A DNA stretch of 64,000 bases from RDXT01 sp033762375 (GTDB lineage: Bacteria > Bacteroidota > Bacteroidia > J057). Positions 26,675 through 35,576 of this stretch are shown here, piece after piece. The stretch covers positions 13,942 through 77,941 of the forward strand of contig JANRLQ010000004.1 in the NCBI GenBank assembly GCA_033762375.1. Direction: 5' to 3'. Under the pieces are notes generated by a model, which was given only the letters and a program-made list of their open reading frames with translations, made no database searches and was not told where the DNA came from. The translations under genes were made by a program, and so were the position numbers. Every line of letters starts with the position of its first letter. Position 1 is the stretch's first letter.

Positions 26675-27397
26675 ATGGAACGGTTCAGAATCAAGCCGGG
26701 AGGGTTTGAAGAGATCAAAAAGGAAACACTTGTCAGGGCGATACCCTATTCATTATTGGCGATACTGGGTGGATTTTTGATCACCTATTATAATTCAAGC
26801 GGCCAGGATGGCGATATCAATGTGTATCCATTCATCATACCGTTCATGATCGGGGCATTGGCGTGGGGATGGTACCGGGGCCTCAACAGGCAAAAAGAAA
26901 TTTTTGACAGCTATGTGCTGGCCATTGACCGTACGGGTATTACACGGGAACAACACAACACCCCGACGATCCATATTCCCCATGCTGAAATAAGCGAAAT
27001 TGTCAAAAATACCAATGGAAGTTTTACCATAAAAGGTGATTCATCTGTACAAATAATTGGTGTCCCGGCCCAGATAGACAATGCCGATAAATTGGAAAAA
27101 TTATTGTCTGAAATACAATCCGTGACTGTAAAAAGTAATGAGCCCTTTGTGGAGAAGTATCGCGGACTTTTAGTACTTGCAAATGTAGGCCTGATGGTGG
27201 TCGTATACCTTTCCACCCATAAATGGTTGGTGGGGATCGGGGGGACATTGTTGCTGCTGTCATTTGGGTATTCATTTGTTGAAATACAGCGGAGCAAAAA
27301 CATTGACCTCAAGACCAAAAAAGCAGCTTGGGGGGTTCTGCCGATAGCCGCATCTGTCCTGGTCGTTATGTATATGAAGCTGACAGGGCAATCGTAA
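26675..27397 (+). CDS. Hypothetical membrane protein
   Basis: The 240-residue product has two hydrophobic segments near residues 22-45 and 48-66, a soluble stretch (about 75-155) with a PH-like pattern (YVLAIDRTGITREQHN..TIHIPHAEISEIVKNTNGSF) such as in YcxB/bPH proteins, and two further membrane helices toward the C-terminus (LLVLANVGLMVVVYLS and GVLPIAASVLVVMY). GC content is visibly lower than in the flanking metabolic genes. Neighbours give no clear clue. Unknown function. Confidence 0.72.
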   Translation: MERFRIKPGGFEEIKKETLVRAIPYSLLAILGGFLITYYNSSGQDGDINVYPFIIPFMIGALAWGWYRGLNRQKEIFDSYVLAIDRTGITREQHNTPTIHIPHAEISEIVKNTNGSFTIKGDSSVQIIGVPAQIDNADKLEKLLSEIQSVTVKSNEPFVEKYRGLLVLANVGLMVVVYLSTHKWLVGIGGTLLLLSFGYSFVEIQRSKNIDLKTKKAAWGVLPIAASVLVVMYMKLTGQS

Positions 27398-27484
27398 CTG
27401 ACAAGCCCGATAATAAGACAGACAGGCAACACCGTTTTGTCGTCACGATACCCACTTTCCGGCCAACATGAAAAAATAAATCAG

Positions 27485-28153
27485 ATGAAGTTTCTATATA
27501 AACTCCTGGCTCTTACAGGGATAGGTGCTCTTTGGGGCATGGGTAATAAAACAGCCCTTGCACAGTCGGCACAAACGTCTCATCCTGAAAACGTCCGTTT
27601 TGAAGATAAATTGAAGGTATTCAGCACATTAGGTTTTGTATATGATGAAGGGGTAGTCAAACAGGATATAGTAGATACATGGGGAAAAGAAAGACTGGAG
27701 CATATAACCTACTCGCAGCTATATATAACGCTGGGATCAGAGTTACATAGAGAACCGTGGACGCCTATCACAAATCAATGCTGGTACTTTGACACAGAGG
27801 CCATAGATGGTGAAGGCGCTTATGTAGCTATTATTCAAAACCTCGCCAGAATATCAAACGGGGAACTGCCATTTGAAAACATCAGCGACGTAGTTGACTG
27901 GGATCGTCAGCAAGCGTCTGTATCGTTTGACCTTAAGGGGGACCGGTATTCGTGGGAATTGGTATTTGACGAGGACTGGGTTGATACAGACCTATTTGTA
28001 AAAATAGTTGCCCTGACCCGACAATATAATACCCGGGGACGGTTTACTTTTTACGATTTAGGGGGACAAGATGTGGTGATTGGGTGGGCTACCCCAGAAA
28101 AATTAGAAGAAATTAATGCAACAACAGGGCTGGGGATTGTGTGGCTGGAATAA
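27485..28153 (+). CDS. Hypothetical secreted protein
   Basis: The 222-residue product begins with a signal peptide (MKFLYKLLALTGIGALW..) ending near TALAQ. The mature part carries ENVRFEDKLKVFSTLGFVYDEGV and ends with a compact segment, FYDLGGQDVVIGWATPEKL. It contains aromatic residues typical of a small folded periplasmic domain but no motif I can name. It is AT-richer than most of the window, like its two neighbours. ATG 27485 is chosen for the signal peptide. Confidence 0.65.
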   Translation: MKFLYKLLALTGIGALWGMGNKTALAQSAQTSHPENVRFEDKLKVFSTLGFVYDEGVVKQDIVDTWGKERLEHITYSQLYITLGSELHREPWTPITNQCWYFDTEAIDGEGAYVAIIQNLARISNGELPFENISDVVDWDRQQASVSFDLKGDRYSWELVFDEDWVDTDLFVKIVALTRQYNTRGRFTFYDLGGQDVVIGWATPEKLEEINATTGLGIVWLE

Positions 28154-28280
28154 CACACACAACTTCTCCGCACAACCATGCAAGCTTGCTGCCCTCAACG
28201 GATCCGAAAACCGGTTCCTCATCTGAAAAAATGCGGGGCCATATAAAAATCTCTATAACTTGCTGCCCCAAAATAACCAG

Positions 28281-28299
28281 AACCCCGGGAGGGGTTTCA
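28281..28299 (+). terminator. Short GC-rich hairpin
   Basis: AACCCC pairs with GGGGTT around a GGGA tetraloop, followed by TTTC only. It lies 130 bp past the previous gene and close before the next start, so it may be a weak terminator or an element in the 5' leader. Confidence 0.4.
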
Positions 28300-28324
28300 C
28301 CAGACATCATCAAGGTTTTGCGGC

Positions 28325-28903
28325 ATGAAAAAAGCAGGTTGGGTATTGTGTATGATCTTGTGGGGAGGTGCTGGCCCGGTAATGGCGCAGACAGACGCCC
28401 CGGTCATCGGTAAGTTGCTGATTGAGACGGGCATAGAATACGGAGGGGATGAAGTGCTGAAGGTTTTTTTTACCAACGGCGGGGAGCAGTCTGTCCGGGC
28501 CGGACAAGGAGCCTCGTTATCGGTAGGAGGGCAGCTTAGGTTTGCCCATGTAAAAAACCTCATGATCCGTGCAGCCATTGGGGTCAAGTACAATACCACC
28601 GCCGCCGATGACGCCAATATCAGGCTGACACGGTTTCCGCTCACGCTCATGCCCTGCTGGCTGATCCGGGATGACTTCCGGATCGGGGCAGGCATCACGA
28701 CACACCTGAGCCCCAGGCTGAATGGCGATGGTTTTTTTCCGGACGTATCGTTTGTAAGCAGCCTGGGCCCCCGGTTTGAACTGGGCTACAAATGGGTGGG
28801 GCTGACCTATACAGCCCTCAGCTACCAGGCCGACAACAGTACCTCGTATGGGGCTGGTTCGCTGGGTGCTACCCTTTCATTCACCCTGCCTGGCAAACCG
28901 TAA
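28325..28903 (+). CDS. Secreted hypothetical protein, outer-membrane beta-barrel-like
   Basis: 192 residues with a signal peptide ending near VMAQ. The mature part alternates polar and hydrophobic residues (GVKYNTTAADDANIRL, LGPRFELGYKWVGLTYTALSYQ) and ends in a Phe/Leu-containing strand (LGATLSFTLPGKP), as in small outer-membrane barrels of Bacteroidota. Function unknown; context gives no partner. Confidence 0.72.
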   Translation: MKKAGWVLCMILWGGAGPVMAQTDAPVIGKLLIETGIEYGGDEVLKVFFTNGGEQSVRAGQGASLSVGGQLRFAHVKNLMIRAAIGVKYNTTAADDANIRLTRFPLTLMPCWLIRDDFRIGAGITTHLSPRLNGDGFFPDVSFVSSLGPRFELGYKWVGLTYTALSYQADNSTSYGAGSLGATLSFTLPGKP

Positions 28904-28995
28904 ATTACCATCGTGTCCGGACCATCCGGCCCATCACAGCTTGAGACGGCTTTGATGCCGGAGTTGCTTACCTTGCGGTGTTGTGCCCCCGACAC

Positions 28996-29196
28996 TTAAT
29001 CTGACGCCTCCAATTGAAAGATACACTCTACCGATGTCTCAAATACATGAGCCATTTTGAGGGCCAGGACAGTCGAGGGGACAAATTTTCCCGTTTCAAT
29101 GGAGTTAATCGCTTGCCTTGAGACGCCGATTTTGTCTGCAAGTTCAGCCTGTGTCCAGTTTTTTTTGGCTCTTTCTACCTTAAGGGTGTTTTTCAT
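28996..29196 (-). CDS. XRE-family helix-turn-helix regulator
   Basis: Small 66-residue DNA-binding protein: a Cro/C1-type helix-turn-helix (WTQAELADKIGVSRQAINSIE, about residues 14-34) and a C-terminal ETGKFVPSTVLALKMAHVFE segment; this YozG-like minimal form is complete. ATG 29196 gives the usual start; one codon further upstream is also ATG. It overlaps the 3' end of the membrane-protein gene 29180-29593 by 17 bp, so they are translated from one transcript. XRE regulator plus small membrane protein is a recurrent gene pair, and the XRE member most often represses its own operon. A candidate operator is at 29626-29659. Confidence 0.88.
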   Translation of the reverse strand: MKNTLKVERAKKNWTQAELADKIGVSRQAINSIETGKFVPSTVLALKMAHVFETSVECIFQLEASD

Positions 29197-29593
29197 CATC
29201 AAATTGGTACTTGCGTTTTGAGATAAAAAGTCCCATAAAGTAAAAAGAAAGCCATACCGGGAGCATATGCCTGTAACTCCAGTCATCTTCATTGAGGCCG
29301 ACAACAAGCTCAAGCAATCCCAAGGTCATCAACAGCAAAAGCCCCAGTGAAAAGGAGAAGACGATGGCCTCCATATGAATTTTTACCTGGACCTCGTCCA
29401 TCTGTACGATACCTCTGAAGTACTTATACGCAAAAAGTGCAAAAGCAAGTACCGTTACCACTACCAGGACAATGCCTGCGGGGCTGGGAATGTCAAGTGT
29501 CTGTAAGGCAAATAAACTCCCTACGTAACTACAGCACCAGATGATCGCATATACGCCAACGCGGTCGGTGAGATGTTTCTTTTGACTGTTCAT
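29180..29593 (-). CDS. Small integral membrane protein (DUF2178-like)
   Basis: 137 residues with four predicted membrane helices (VYAIIWCCSYVGSLFAL, GIVLVVVTVLAFALFAY, IVFSFSLGLLLLMTLGLLEL, WLSFYFMGLFIS) and short charged loops, ending in YQFDDEKHP. Resembles the membrane partner of XRE-family regulators in many bacteria (DUF2178-like). It is first in the operon, with the regulator overlapping its 3' end. Function is unknown. Confidence 0.8.
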   Translation of the reverse strand: MNSQKKHLTDRVGVYAIIWCCSYVGSLFALQTLDIPSPAGIVLVVVTVLAFALFAYKYFRGIVQMDEVQVKIHMEAIVFSFSLGLLLLMTLGLLELVVGLNEDDWSYRHMLPVWLSFYFMGLFISKRKYQFDDEKHP

Positions 29594-29617
29594 TTTTCTG
29601 CCGGATTAAGTACAACA

Positions 29618-29647
29618 TAAAGCTATGTAAACTTTTCTAAATGTCAA
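29618..29647 (-). promoter_or_regulatory. Promoter of the membrane-protein/XRE operon
   Basis: On the minus strand TTG (29647-29645), 19 bp, then TAGCTTTA (29625-29618), a 7/8 match to TAnnTTTG. Predicted start near 29611, about 18 nt before ATG 29593. Confidence 0.6.
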
Positions 29648-29659
29648 GTATTATTTACA
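29626..29659. promoter_or_regulatory. Candidate XRE operator
   Basis: TGTAAA (29626-29631) and TTTACA (29654-29659) form an exact inverted repeat with a 22-bp spacer that covers the spacer and -33 element of the operon promoter. The location fits autoregulation by the XRE protein encoded in the operon; binding is inference. Confidence 0.4.
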
Positions 29660-29768
29660 AAAAATCTTGTTTAATTGTCTTTTTTAATAAACTAAGCACT
29701 AACTGTATCTGACAGCATCGGCAAAGGTATGATCAGAATGCCGCGTATCAGGCGGGCGGAGTGCAGAC

Positions 29769-29799
29769 TTGGCAGATAGGGTTTTGAGTTATATCTTTG
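29769..29799 (+). promoter_or_regulatory. Promoter of the LLM-class oxidoreductase
   Basis: TTG at 29769-29771, 20 bp, then TATCTTTG at 29792-29799, an exact match to the Bacteroidota promoter pattern. Predicted start near 29806 leaves a leader of about 18 nt before ATG 29824. Confidence 0.75.
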
Positions 29800-29823
29800 T
29801 TTAAACATCAATCTTTTTGACCC

Positions 29824-30858
29824 ATGGAAATCGGCATAGACAGTTTTGCCTCCGCCATGAAAGGCCAGCAACTGGGTACCGCTCAAAACAGCCTTCAGTC
29901 ACTCGACGATCTTCTGGCCCGTATGGTGCAGGCAGATCAGGTAGGGCTTGATATATTCGGGATCGGTGAGCACCACCGCCGGGAGTTTCTGGACTCGGCA
30001 CCAGCCGTGATACTGGCAGCTGCGGCAGCCCGCACGCAGCGGATCAAACTTACCAGTGCCGTGACTGTACTGAGTGCCGCGGATCCGGTACGGGTGTTCC
30101 AGCAGTTTGCGACGCTGGACCTGATCTCCCGTGGCCGTGCGGAGATGGTGGTGGGGCGCGGGTCCTTTATAGAGTCCTTCCCGCTGTTTGGGCTGAAGTT
30201 TGAGGACTACGATGATTTATTTGCCGAAAAACTGGAGTTGCTGCTTCAGATACGCCGTGAGGAAGTCGTGACCTGGTCTGGCCGGTTCAGGCCGGCCTTA
30301 CAAGCCCAGGCCATCTATCCGCGTCCGCTTCAGGCGGAGATTCCGATCTGGATCGGCGTAGGGGGTACGCCGGAGTCCTTTGTGCGGGCCGGTATCCTGG
30401 GCCTGCCGCTGATGGTAGCCGTGATCGGAGGAGAGACCCATCGGTTCAGGCCGCTGGTAGACCTCTACCGGCAGGCCGGCCAGGAGGCCGGACATCCGCC
30501 GGAGCGACTTCAGGTAGGCCTGCACTCCCTGGGATATGTAGCCGGGACGACCGAGCAGGCCGTAGCCGACTACTATCCCGGATACGCAGAGACCTTCACC
30601 CGGATCGGGCGTGAGCGCGGGTGGCCTCCCGTGACCCGGCATGGGTTTGAGGCGCAGCGGGGCCCCCGAGGTGCCTACCTGGTCGGCAGCCCGGAGGAGG
30701 TAGCGGAGAAGATCATCCGCCACAGCGAGGCACTGGGGGGCATCTCACGCCTGACCTTCCAGATGGACAATGCCGACCTGTCCCATGACAAACTCATGCG
30801 CTCCATTGAACTGATCGGCACACAGGTAGCACCTGCTGTACGGGCGGCGGTGGGCTGA
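29824..30858 (+). CDS. LLM-class flavin-dependent oxidoreductase
   Basis: Luciferase-like monooxygenase fold that uses reduced FMN (or F420) to oxidise a small substrate. The 344-residue product starts directly with the first barrel strand (MEIGIDSFAS) and contains GLDIFGIGEHHRREFLDSAPAVILAAAA, the EHH..AP segment typical of the family, and the N-terminal half LLMxxGRAEMVVGRGS (here LDLISRGRAEMVVGRGSF). Length matches the bacterial luciferase-like group. Substrate is not recognisable. It converges on the LytTR regulator gene. Confidence 0.93.
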   Translation: MEIGIDSFASAMKGQQLGTAQNSLQSLDDLLARMVQADQVGLDIFGIGEHHRREFLDSAPAVILAAAAARTQRIKLTSAVTVLSAADPVRVFQQFATLDLISRGRAEMVVGRGSFIESFPLFGLKFEDYDDLFAEKLELLLQIRREEVVTWSGRFRPALQAQAIYPRPLQAEIPIWIGVGGTPESFVRAGILGLPLMVAVIGGETHRFRPLVDLYRQAGQEAGHPPERLQVGLHSLGYVAGTTEQAVADYYPGYAETFTRIGRERGWPPVTRHGFEAQRGPRGAYLVGSPEEVAEKIIRHSEALGGISRLTFQMDNADLSHDKLMRSIELIGTQVAPAVRAAVG

Positions 30859-30863
30859 GGCAC

Positions 30864-31583
30864 TTAGCGGAGACTTTCGAGGAGTTTGTCCTTAAAATTC
30901 AGCCCGACCGGCACATCGGCCCCATCGAGGTGCAGGACATTGCCCTCAATGGAGCGGATGCGCCGCAGGTGGACGATATAGGACTTATGCACCCTGACAA
31001 AACTGGCAGGCAACTCTGTCTCCAGTTTTTTCAGGGATACAATAGACATGACCCGGCCCTGGGGCGTGTGAAATACCGCATACTCGCCTCGCGCCTGGAT
31101 ATACTGAATATCAGCATATTCGAGCCGGTACACCTTATGCTCTGCCTTCACCAGCAAGTGACTCCTGGCGGGAGTATCGGGCAGTACCCCTGCGGGCAGC
31201 TCCGGCGCGGGCAGTTGGCGTATCCGGTATCGGTCAGCCGCTTTGTTGACAGAGACTAAAAACCGCTCAAACGGGAATGGTTTCAGCAGGTAGTCCACCG
31301 CATCAACATTAAACCCGTCGAGGGCATACTGCGCGTACGCCGTCGTAAAAATCACGAGCGGACGGGTGTGGAGGGTTCTGAGCATGTCCAGCCCGGTCAG
31401 CTCCGGCATCTGAATATCCAGAAACAGCAGGTCTATCACCTCGCGCTGAAGGACCGCCAGGGCTTCAAGAGGGTTTTTGCAGACAGCCGTCAGGCTCAGA
31501 AACGGCACCCGCTCCACATAGGAGCGGAGCAGGTCCTGTGCGAGGTACTCGTCATCGAGGATCAGGCAGCGGATCAGACTCAT
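30864..31583 (-). CDS. LytTR-family response regulator
   Basis: Two-domain response regulator of 239 residues. The receiver domain (1-120) has the acidic pair LDDE near residue 10 and the phosphoacceptor Asp56 in LLFLDIQMPELTG; the output domain (about 135-239) is a LytTR DNA-binding domain (HLLVKAEHKVYRLEYADIQYI ... FVRVHKSYIVHLRRI). The start overlaps the last bases of the kinase gene by 4 bp, so the two form an operon. Genes controlled are not evident; the adjacent TonB receptor is a candidate only by position. Confidence 0.95.
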   Translation of the reverse strand: MSLIRCLILDDEYLAQDLLRSYVERVPFLSLTAVCKNPLEALAVLQREVIDLLFLDIQMPELTGLDMLRTLHTRPLVIFTTAYAQYALDGFNVDAVDYLLKPFPFERFLVSVNKAADRYRIRQLPAPELPAGVLPDTPARSHLLVKAEHKVYRLEYADIQYIQARGEYAVFHTPQGRVMSIVSLKKLETELPASFVRVHKSYIVHLRRIRSIEGNVLHLDGADVPVGLNFKDKLLESLR

Positions 31584-32614
31584 GCAAGGTCGAGGGTTAG
31601 GCGTATGGTAAATGTATCTGCGGCGGGACTGACCTCAAGCTGGTGCCGACCCGGATATGAGTACGCCAGGAGCCGCCGGACATTGGTGAGTCCGATGCCA
31701 GCCTGTGCGTCCTGCACATAAGGCACTTCAGGTTTGTGATTCGCTACCTCAAACTGCAACTGAGTCCCCTCTATCCGCAGCGAGATACGGATCCAGCTTC
31801 CGGCCCGGCTTTCAATATGGCTGTGTTTAAAGGCATTTTCTACAAAAGGAATCAACAACATCGGGGCAATGTACGGGTCACCCGGCACAGGCCCGATATC
31901 TGCTTGTACATTAAACCCCTCCCGACTCTTAAGTTGCTGAAAATCAAGATAATTTTTCAGATACGCGACCTCACGCGAGAGGAGCACCCGCTCCCCGTTG
32001 CCTTCGTAGAGCATGTAGCGGAGCATGTCTGAGAGGCGCAGGATATGGCTGGGCGCAGCATCCGACTTCATGAGGCTGAGGGCGTAGATATTATTGAGCG
32101 CATTAAACAAAAAATGAGGATTGGTCTGCCACCGCATAAACCGCATTTCAGTCTCCAGTTTTTCGGAGCGGAGGGTAATGGCCTCCCGCTCCCGCTCAAT
32201 AACGAAAAAAGTAACCTCTACGATGGTACTCCCGATGAGTGACATCAGGTAAGGCGGAAATATAAGCAAGGGAAAATAAGCCGGACGGCGTATGGGAGGG
32301 CCAGCCGGCATATCAGGCGGCGGGACCGGCGGGGGCTCCAGGACACGGGTGACGATCCCGGCTACCACCAGCAAGGCGATACAGGCCAGTGCGTACCAGC
32401 CATATGCCCGCCGGAAGTACAGGTACGGACACAATACCCAGACATTGATCGCGACCAGCAGCGCACAGCCGGCTGCAAACATAGCTCCCCGGGAGATCAG
32501 ACCCGGCAACATCCCCGGATCGCCCGCCATCAATGGAAAAATCATCCATATCAGCCCCCAGCATACTACTTGCAGCCCTTGCCGCGTCCCCCTAACGTGA
32601 TTGATTGTCTGCAT
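31580..32614 (-). CDS. Sensor histidine kinase, LytS/YehU type
   Basis: Membrane sensor kinase of 344 residues for the adjacent LytTR regulator. Several hydrophobic segments lie in the first 140 residues (about 15-60, 75-90 and 112-140), with a proline-rich loop (residues 93-107). A short coiled coil leads into the PF06580-type His domain with His167 in QTNPHFLFNALNNIYALS, then an ATP-binding domain reduced to NVRRLLAYSYPGRHQLEV near the C-terminus. The sensed signal is unknown. Cotranscribed with the regulator (4-bp overlap). Confidence 0.93.
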   Translation of the reverse strand: MQTINHVRGTRQGLQVVCWGLIWMIFPLMAGDPGMLPGLISRGAMFAAGCALLVAINVWVLCPYLYFRRAYGWYALACIALLVVAGIVTRVLEPPPVPPPDMPAGPPIRRPAYFPLLIFPPYLMSLIGSTIVEVTFFVIEREREAITLRSEKLETEMRFMRWQTNPHFLFNALNNIYALSLMKSDAAPSHILRLSDMLRYMLYEGNGERVLLSREVAYLKNYLDFQQLKSREGFNVQADIGPVPGDPYIAPMLLIPFVENAFKHSHIESRAGSWIRISLRIEGTQLQFEVANHKPEVPYVQDAQAGIGLTNVRRLLAYSYPGRHQLEVSPAADTFTIRLTLDLA

Positions 32615-32833
32615 GTTGCCTATGCTACACCGGTTTATGACTATTCCGAAAATTAATCAATCAACCAGGACTTTTTCCGGCTGAATCTGCCCTTTTCTCC
32701 CATATACACCCTGATCCTCATTTATCCATGTCAGGGACCGGTTGATGGGTAAAAAAGAGCGGCTGGCTGAATAAACTTTGACGAGATGCGCCAGGAGGCT
32801 CTTTTTGGGTCTCACTTCAATCGCTGTTCGCTT

Positions 32834-35569
32834 ATGAAAAGGATATGGGTCTGGATAATGGCGTTGCTGCTGGTGGGTAATACCCTACACCTGGTGGCGC
32901 AGTCCTGTGACAGGATCCGGGTACAAGGCAAATACGACCGGCAGCATATCTCGCTGATTCTCATGGATTGGGCCTTTATGCACCGGACTGCTCACCTGGA
33001 TTTTGACTATGACGAAACCGAGATCACAGGGCGGTATTTTACGGGGCGGATTCCGCTGGTGTCGCTCGGGGAGGGATTGACCCTGCTGCTACAGGATACA
33101 GACCTGGGTTTCCGGATCACGGAGGACTGCCATGTGGAGATATCCCGCGCCCTGCGTACTGCCGCTGCGATACCGGAGGTGAGTACAGCTACACCTGTGC
33201 GGTCAGACTTCACGCTCAAGGGGATCGTGCGGGACAAGGTCACAGGCGAGACCCTGCCCTATGCCCGTCTTGTGCTCCCGGCGGCCCAGCTCGGCACCAC
33301 GACCAATGTGGATGGATATTTTACGCTCTATCACGTACCCTCCGATACCCTGCTGCTCCAGGTATCATATCTGGGCTATCGCACCCTGCGGTTTCGCCTC
33401 CGGCCGGAGCTTGACATGGAAGAGCTAACCCTGGAGCTGGAAACCGCCGAGCGCACCCTCACGACCGTCGTGATTGAGGCCGAAAAAGAAGACCAACTGA
33501 TCAAAGCCGCTACAGGTGTGAGCAAGATCAGCCTGAATCCCGCCACTATCGCGGTACTCCCCAGCCTGGGTGAAAAGGACATATTCCGCTCCCTGCAACT
33601 CTTGCCGGGGGTGAGCGGGTCCAGCGACAACTCCTCTGGCCTGTACGTGCGCGGGGGGACTCCGGACCAGAACCTGGTGGTTTTTGATGGATTTACGGTC
33701 TATCACGTGGACCACCTCTTCGGGTACTTCAGCGCCTTTAATCCTGTGGCTGTCAAGGATGTGCAGATGTATAAAGGCGGATTTGACCCCAAGTACGGCG
33801 GTCGTCTTTCCAGCGTCCTGGAGCTGACCGGCAAAGACGGCAACCGGGAAAACTTCAACATCGGGGCAGGGATCAGCCTCCTGGCCGTAAGTGGGTATCT
33901 GGAGAGTCCTTTTGCAAAAGGCAAAGGCTCTGTGATGGTCGCCGGGCGGCGTTCGTTTCAGAGTGGTTTTTACAACAGCATCTTCGACAAGTTTGTGCAG
34001 GAACCCACAGGTCCCGGCGGAGGGCCCGGAGGCGGAGGGGGGCCCTTTTCGCAGGTGCAGACCCAGCCCAATACGTTTTTTTATGACCTGAATGCCAAAC
34101 TCACCTACCGGCCCAGCCAGCGGGACATCCTGGCCCTGAGTTTTTATAATGGGGAAGACAACCTGGACAACTCCCGCAACCTGGACCAGAGCCAGCTTCA
34201 GGGACCATTTGGCGGAGGTTCTGGTGGTGAAACCCCTGAGTTTCGCTCCGAAACAACGGATCTGACCCGCTGGGGCAACTGGGGTGCCAGTGCCCGGTGG
34301 TCCCGCCGCTGGTCACAGGCTTTTTACAGCAATGCCATCGCTTCTTTTTCCAATTATTACAACCTGCGCGACCGCAGCAATTATACCTACTTCAAACTCA
34401 ACGAGGAGGAGCGCGAGATCAATCAGGGATACGCCGAGGACAACCGGGTGCTGGATTACTCCCTGCGATGGGACAATGAGTGGAAGGTCACAGACAAACT
34501 TCAGTTGGACTTTGGGCTGAACTCAACCTACAATGACATAGACTACAGCTATATCCAGAATGATACCATCACCGTTCTGGAACGCCACAACCAGGGCCTG
34601 CAATCGGCGCTGTATGTGCAGGGGCAGTATTTGTTTTCGGACAAACTGGTACTCAAAGGGGGACTCCGGGCGACCCATTACGGAGTCACAGACCAGGTGT
34701 ACTGGGAACCCAGGGCTTCTTTTTCGTTCCAGCTCACCCCCCGGCTGCGGCTCAAGGGGGCCTGGGGACATTATCATCAGTTTGCGACGCGGGTCCTGCG
34801 CGAGGACATCCAGCAGGGCAGCCGGGAGTTTTGGGTACTGGCAGATGGTGATGTCAATCCGGTAGCCGCCTCCCAACACTATATCTTCGGGGGAAGCTAC
34901 GAGACCCGCGGGTGGTTATTTGATGTCGAAGCCTACTACAAACCCATGCAGGGTATCTCCGAGTACACTTCCCGGTTTACCTACTCTTTCCGGCCCGGCA
35001 CCGAGCCTACGGTCTCCTACGAGGAGCAGTTTTATCAGGGTACAGGCCTGAGCCGGGGGATAGAGTTTTTGATCCAGAAAAAAATAGGGCAATACGTGGG
35101 CTGGCTGGGGTATACCCTGAGCCGTGTGGAGCATGAATATGAGGTATTTGGTGACGAACCTTTTGCTGCGGCCCATGACCAGACACATGAGATCAAGCTG
35201 GTCAACAGTTATACCTGGCGGCAGTGGACCTTCAGCGGGAACTTTATCTACGCGACCGGCAAGCCCTACACCCGCCCCAACGGCTACTATACCCTCACCC
35301 TTCCGGGCGGCAATGAGCAGAGTTTCCTGAGTATCTCGGACAAAAACGCATACCGCCGCCCTGATTATCACCGGATTGACCTATCTGCTACGTACCGCCT
35401 CAACCTCGGTGTCGGCAAGGCAGACGTTGGCCTCTCAATCTTCAACCTCTACAACCGAAAGAATGTCTGGTACTATGAGTACGATGTAGTGGACAGTGAG
35501 TTGGTGGAAACCCAGGTGTTGCTCCAGAAATTTACGCCCAGCGTGTTTTTTAACTGGTCTTTACGCTAA
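32834..35569 (+). CDS. TonB-dependent outer-membrane receptor with N-terminal STN and carboxypeptidase-like domains
   Basis: 911-residue outer-membrane receptor for energised import. After a signal peptide comes an STN (secretin/TonB short N-terminal) domain (about 30-110), a CarboxypepD_reg-like domain (about 127-205, LKGIVRDKVTGETLPYARLVL and GTTTNVDGYFTLYHVPSDTL), then the plug with GLYVRGGTPDQNLVVFDGF and VKDVQMYKGGFDPKYGGRLSS and the barrel ending in a C-terminal Phe-containing strand. A glycine-rich extracellular-loop-like segment (GPGGGPGGGGGP) sits near residue 395. STN domains often signal to anti-sigma factors, but none is adjacent. ATG 32834 starts the signal peptide. Followed after 7 bp by a DUF4249 lipoprotein. 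Substrate unknown. Confidence 0.93.
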   Translation: MKRIWVWIMALLLVGNTLHLVAQSCDRIRVQGKYDRQHISLILMDWAFMHRTAHLDFDYDETEITGRYFTGRIPLVSLGEGLTLLLQDTDLGFRITEDCHVEISRALRTAAAIPEVSTATPVRSDFTLKGIVRDKVTGETLPYARLVLPAAQLGTTTNVDGYFTLYHVPSDTLLLQVSYLGYRTLRFRLRPELDMEELTLELETAERTLTTVVIEAEKEDQLIKAATGVSKISLNPATIAVLPSLGEKDIFRSLQLLPGVSGSSDNSSGLYVRGGTPDQNLVVFDGFTVYHVDHLFGYFSAFNPVAVKDVQMYKGGFDPKYGGRLSSVLELTGKDGNRENFNIGAGISLLAVSGYLESPFAKGKGSVMVAGRRSFQSGFYNSIFDKFVQEPTGPGGGPGGGGGPFSQVQTQPNTFFYDLNAKLTYRPSQRDILALSFYNGEDNLDNSRNLDQSQLQGPFGGGSGGETPEFRSETTDLTRWGNWGASARWSRRWSQAFYSNAIASFSNYYNLRDRSNYTYFKLNEEEREINQGYAEDNRVLDYSLRWDNEWKVTDKLQLDFGLNSTYNDIDYSYIQNDTITVLERHNQGLQSALYVQGQYLFSDKLVLKGGLRATHYGVTDQVYWEPRASFSFQLTPRLRLKGAWGHYHQFATRVLREDIQQGSREFWVLADGDVNPVAASQHYIFGGSYETRGWLFDVEAYYKPMQGISEYTSRFTYSFRPGTEPTVSYEEQFYQGTGLSRGIEFLIQKKIGQYVGWLGYTLSRVEHEYEVFGDEPFAAAHDQTHEIKLVNSYTWRQWTFSGNFIYATGKPYTRPNGYYTLTLPGGNEQSFLSISDKNAYRRPDYHRIDLSATYRLNLGVGKADVGLSIFNLYNRKNVWYYEYDVVDSELVETQVLLQKFTPSVFFNWSLR

Positions 35570-35576
35570 TACAAAG

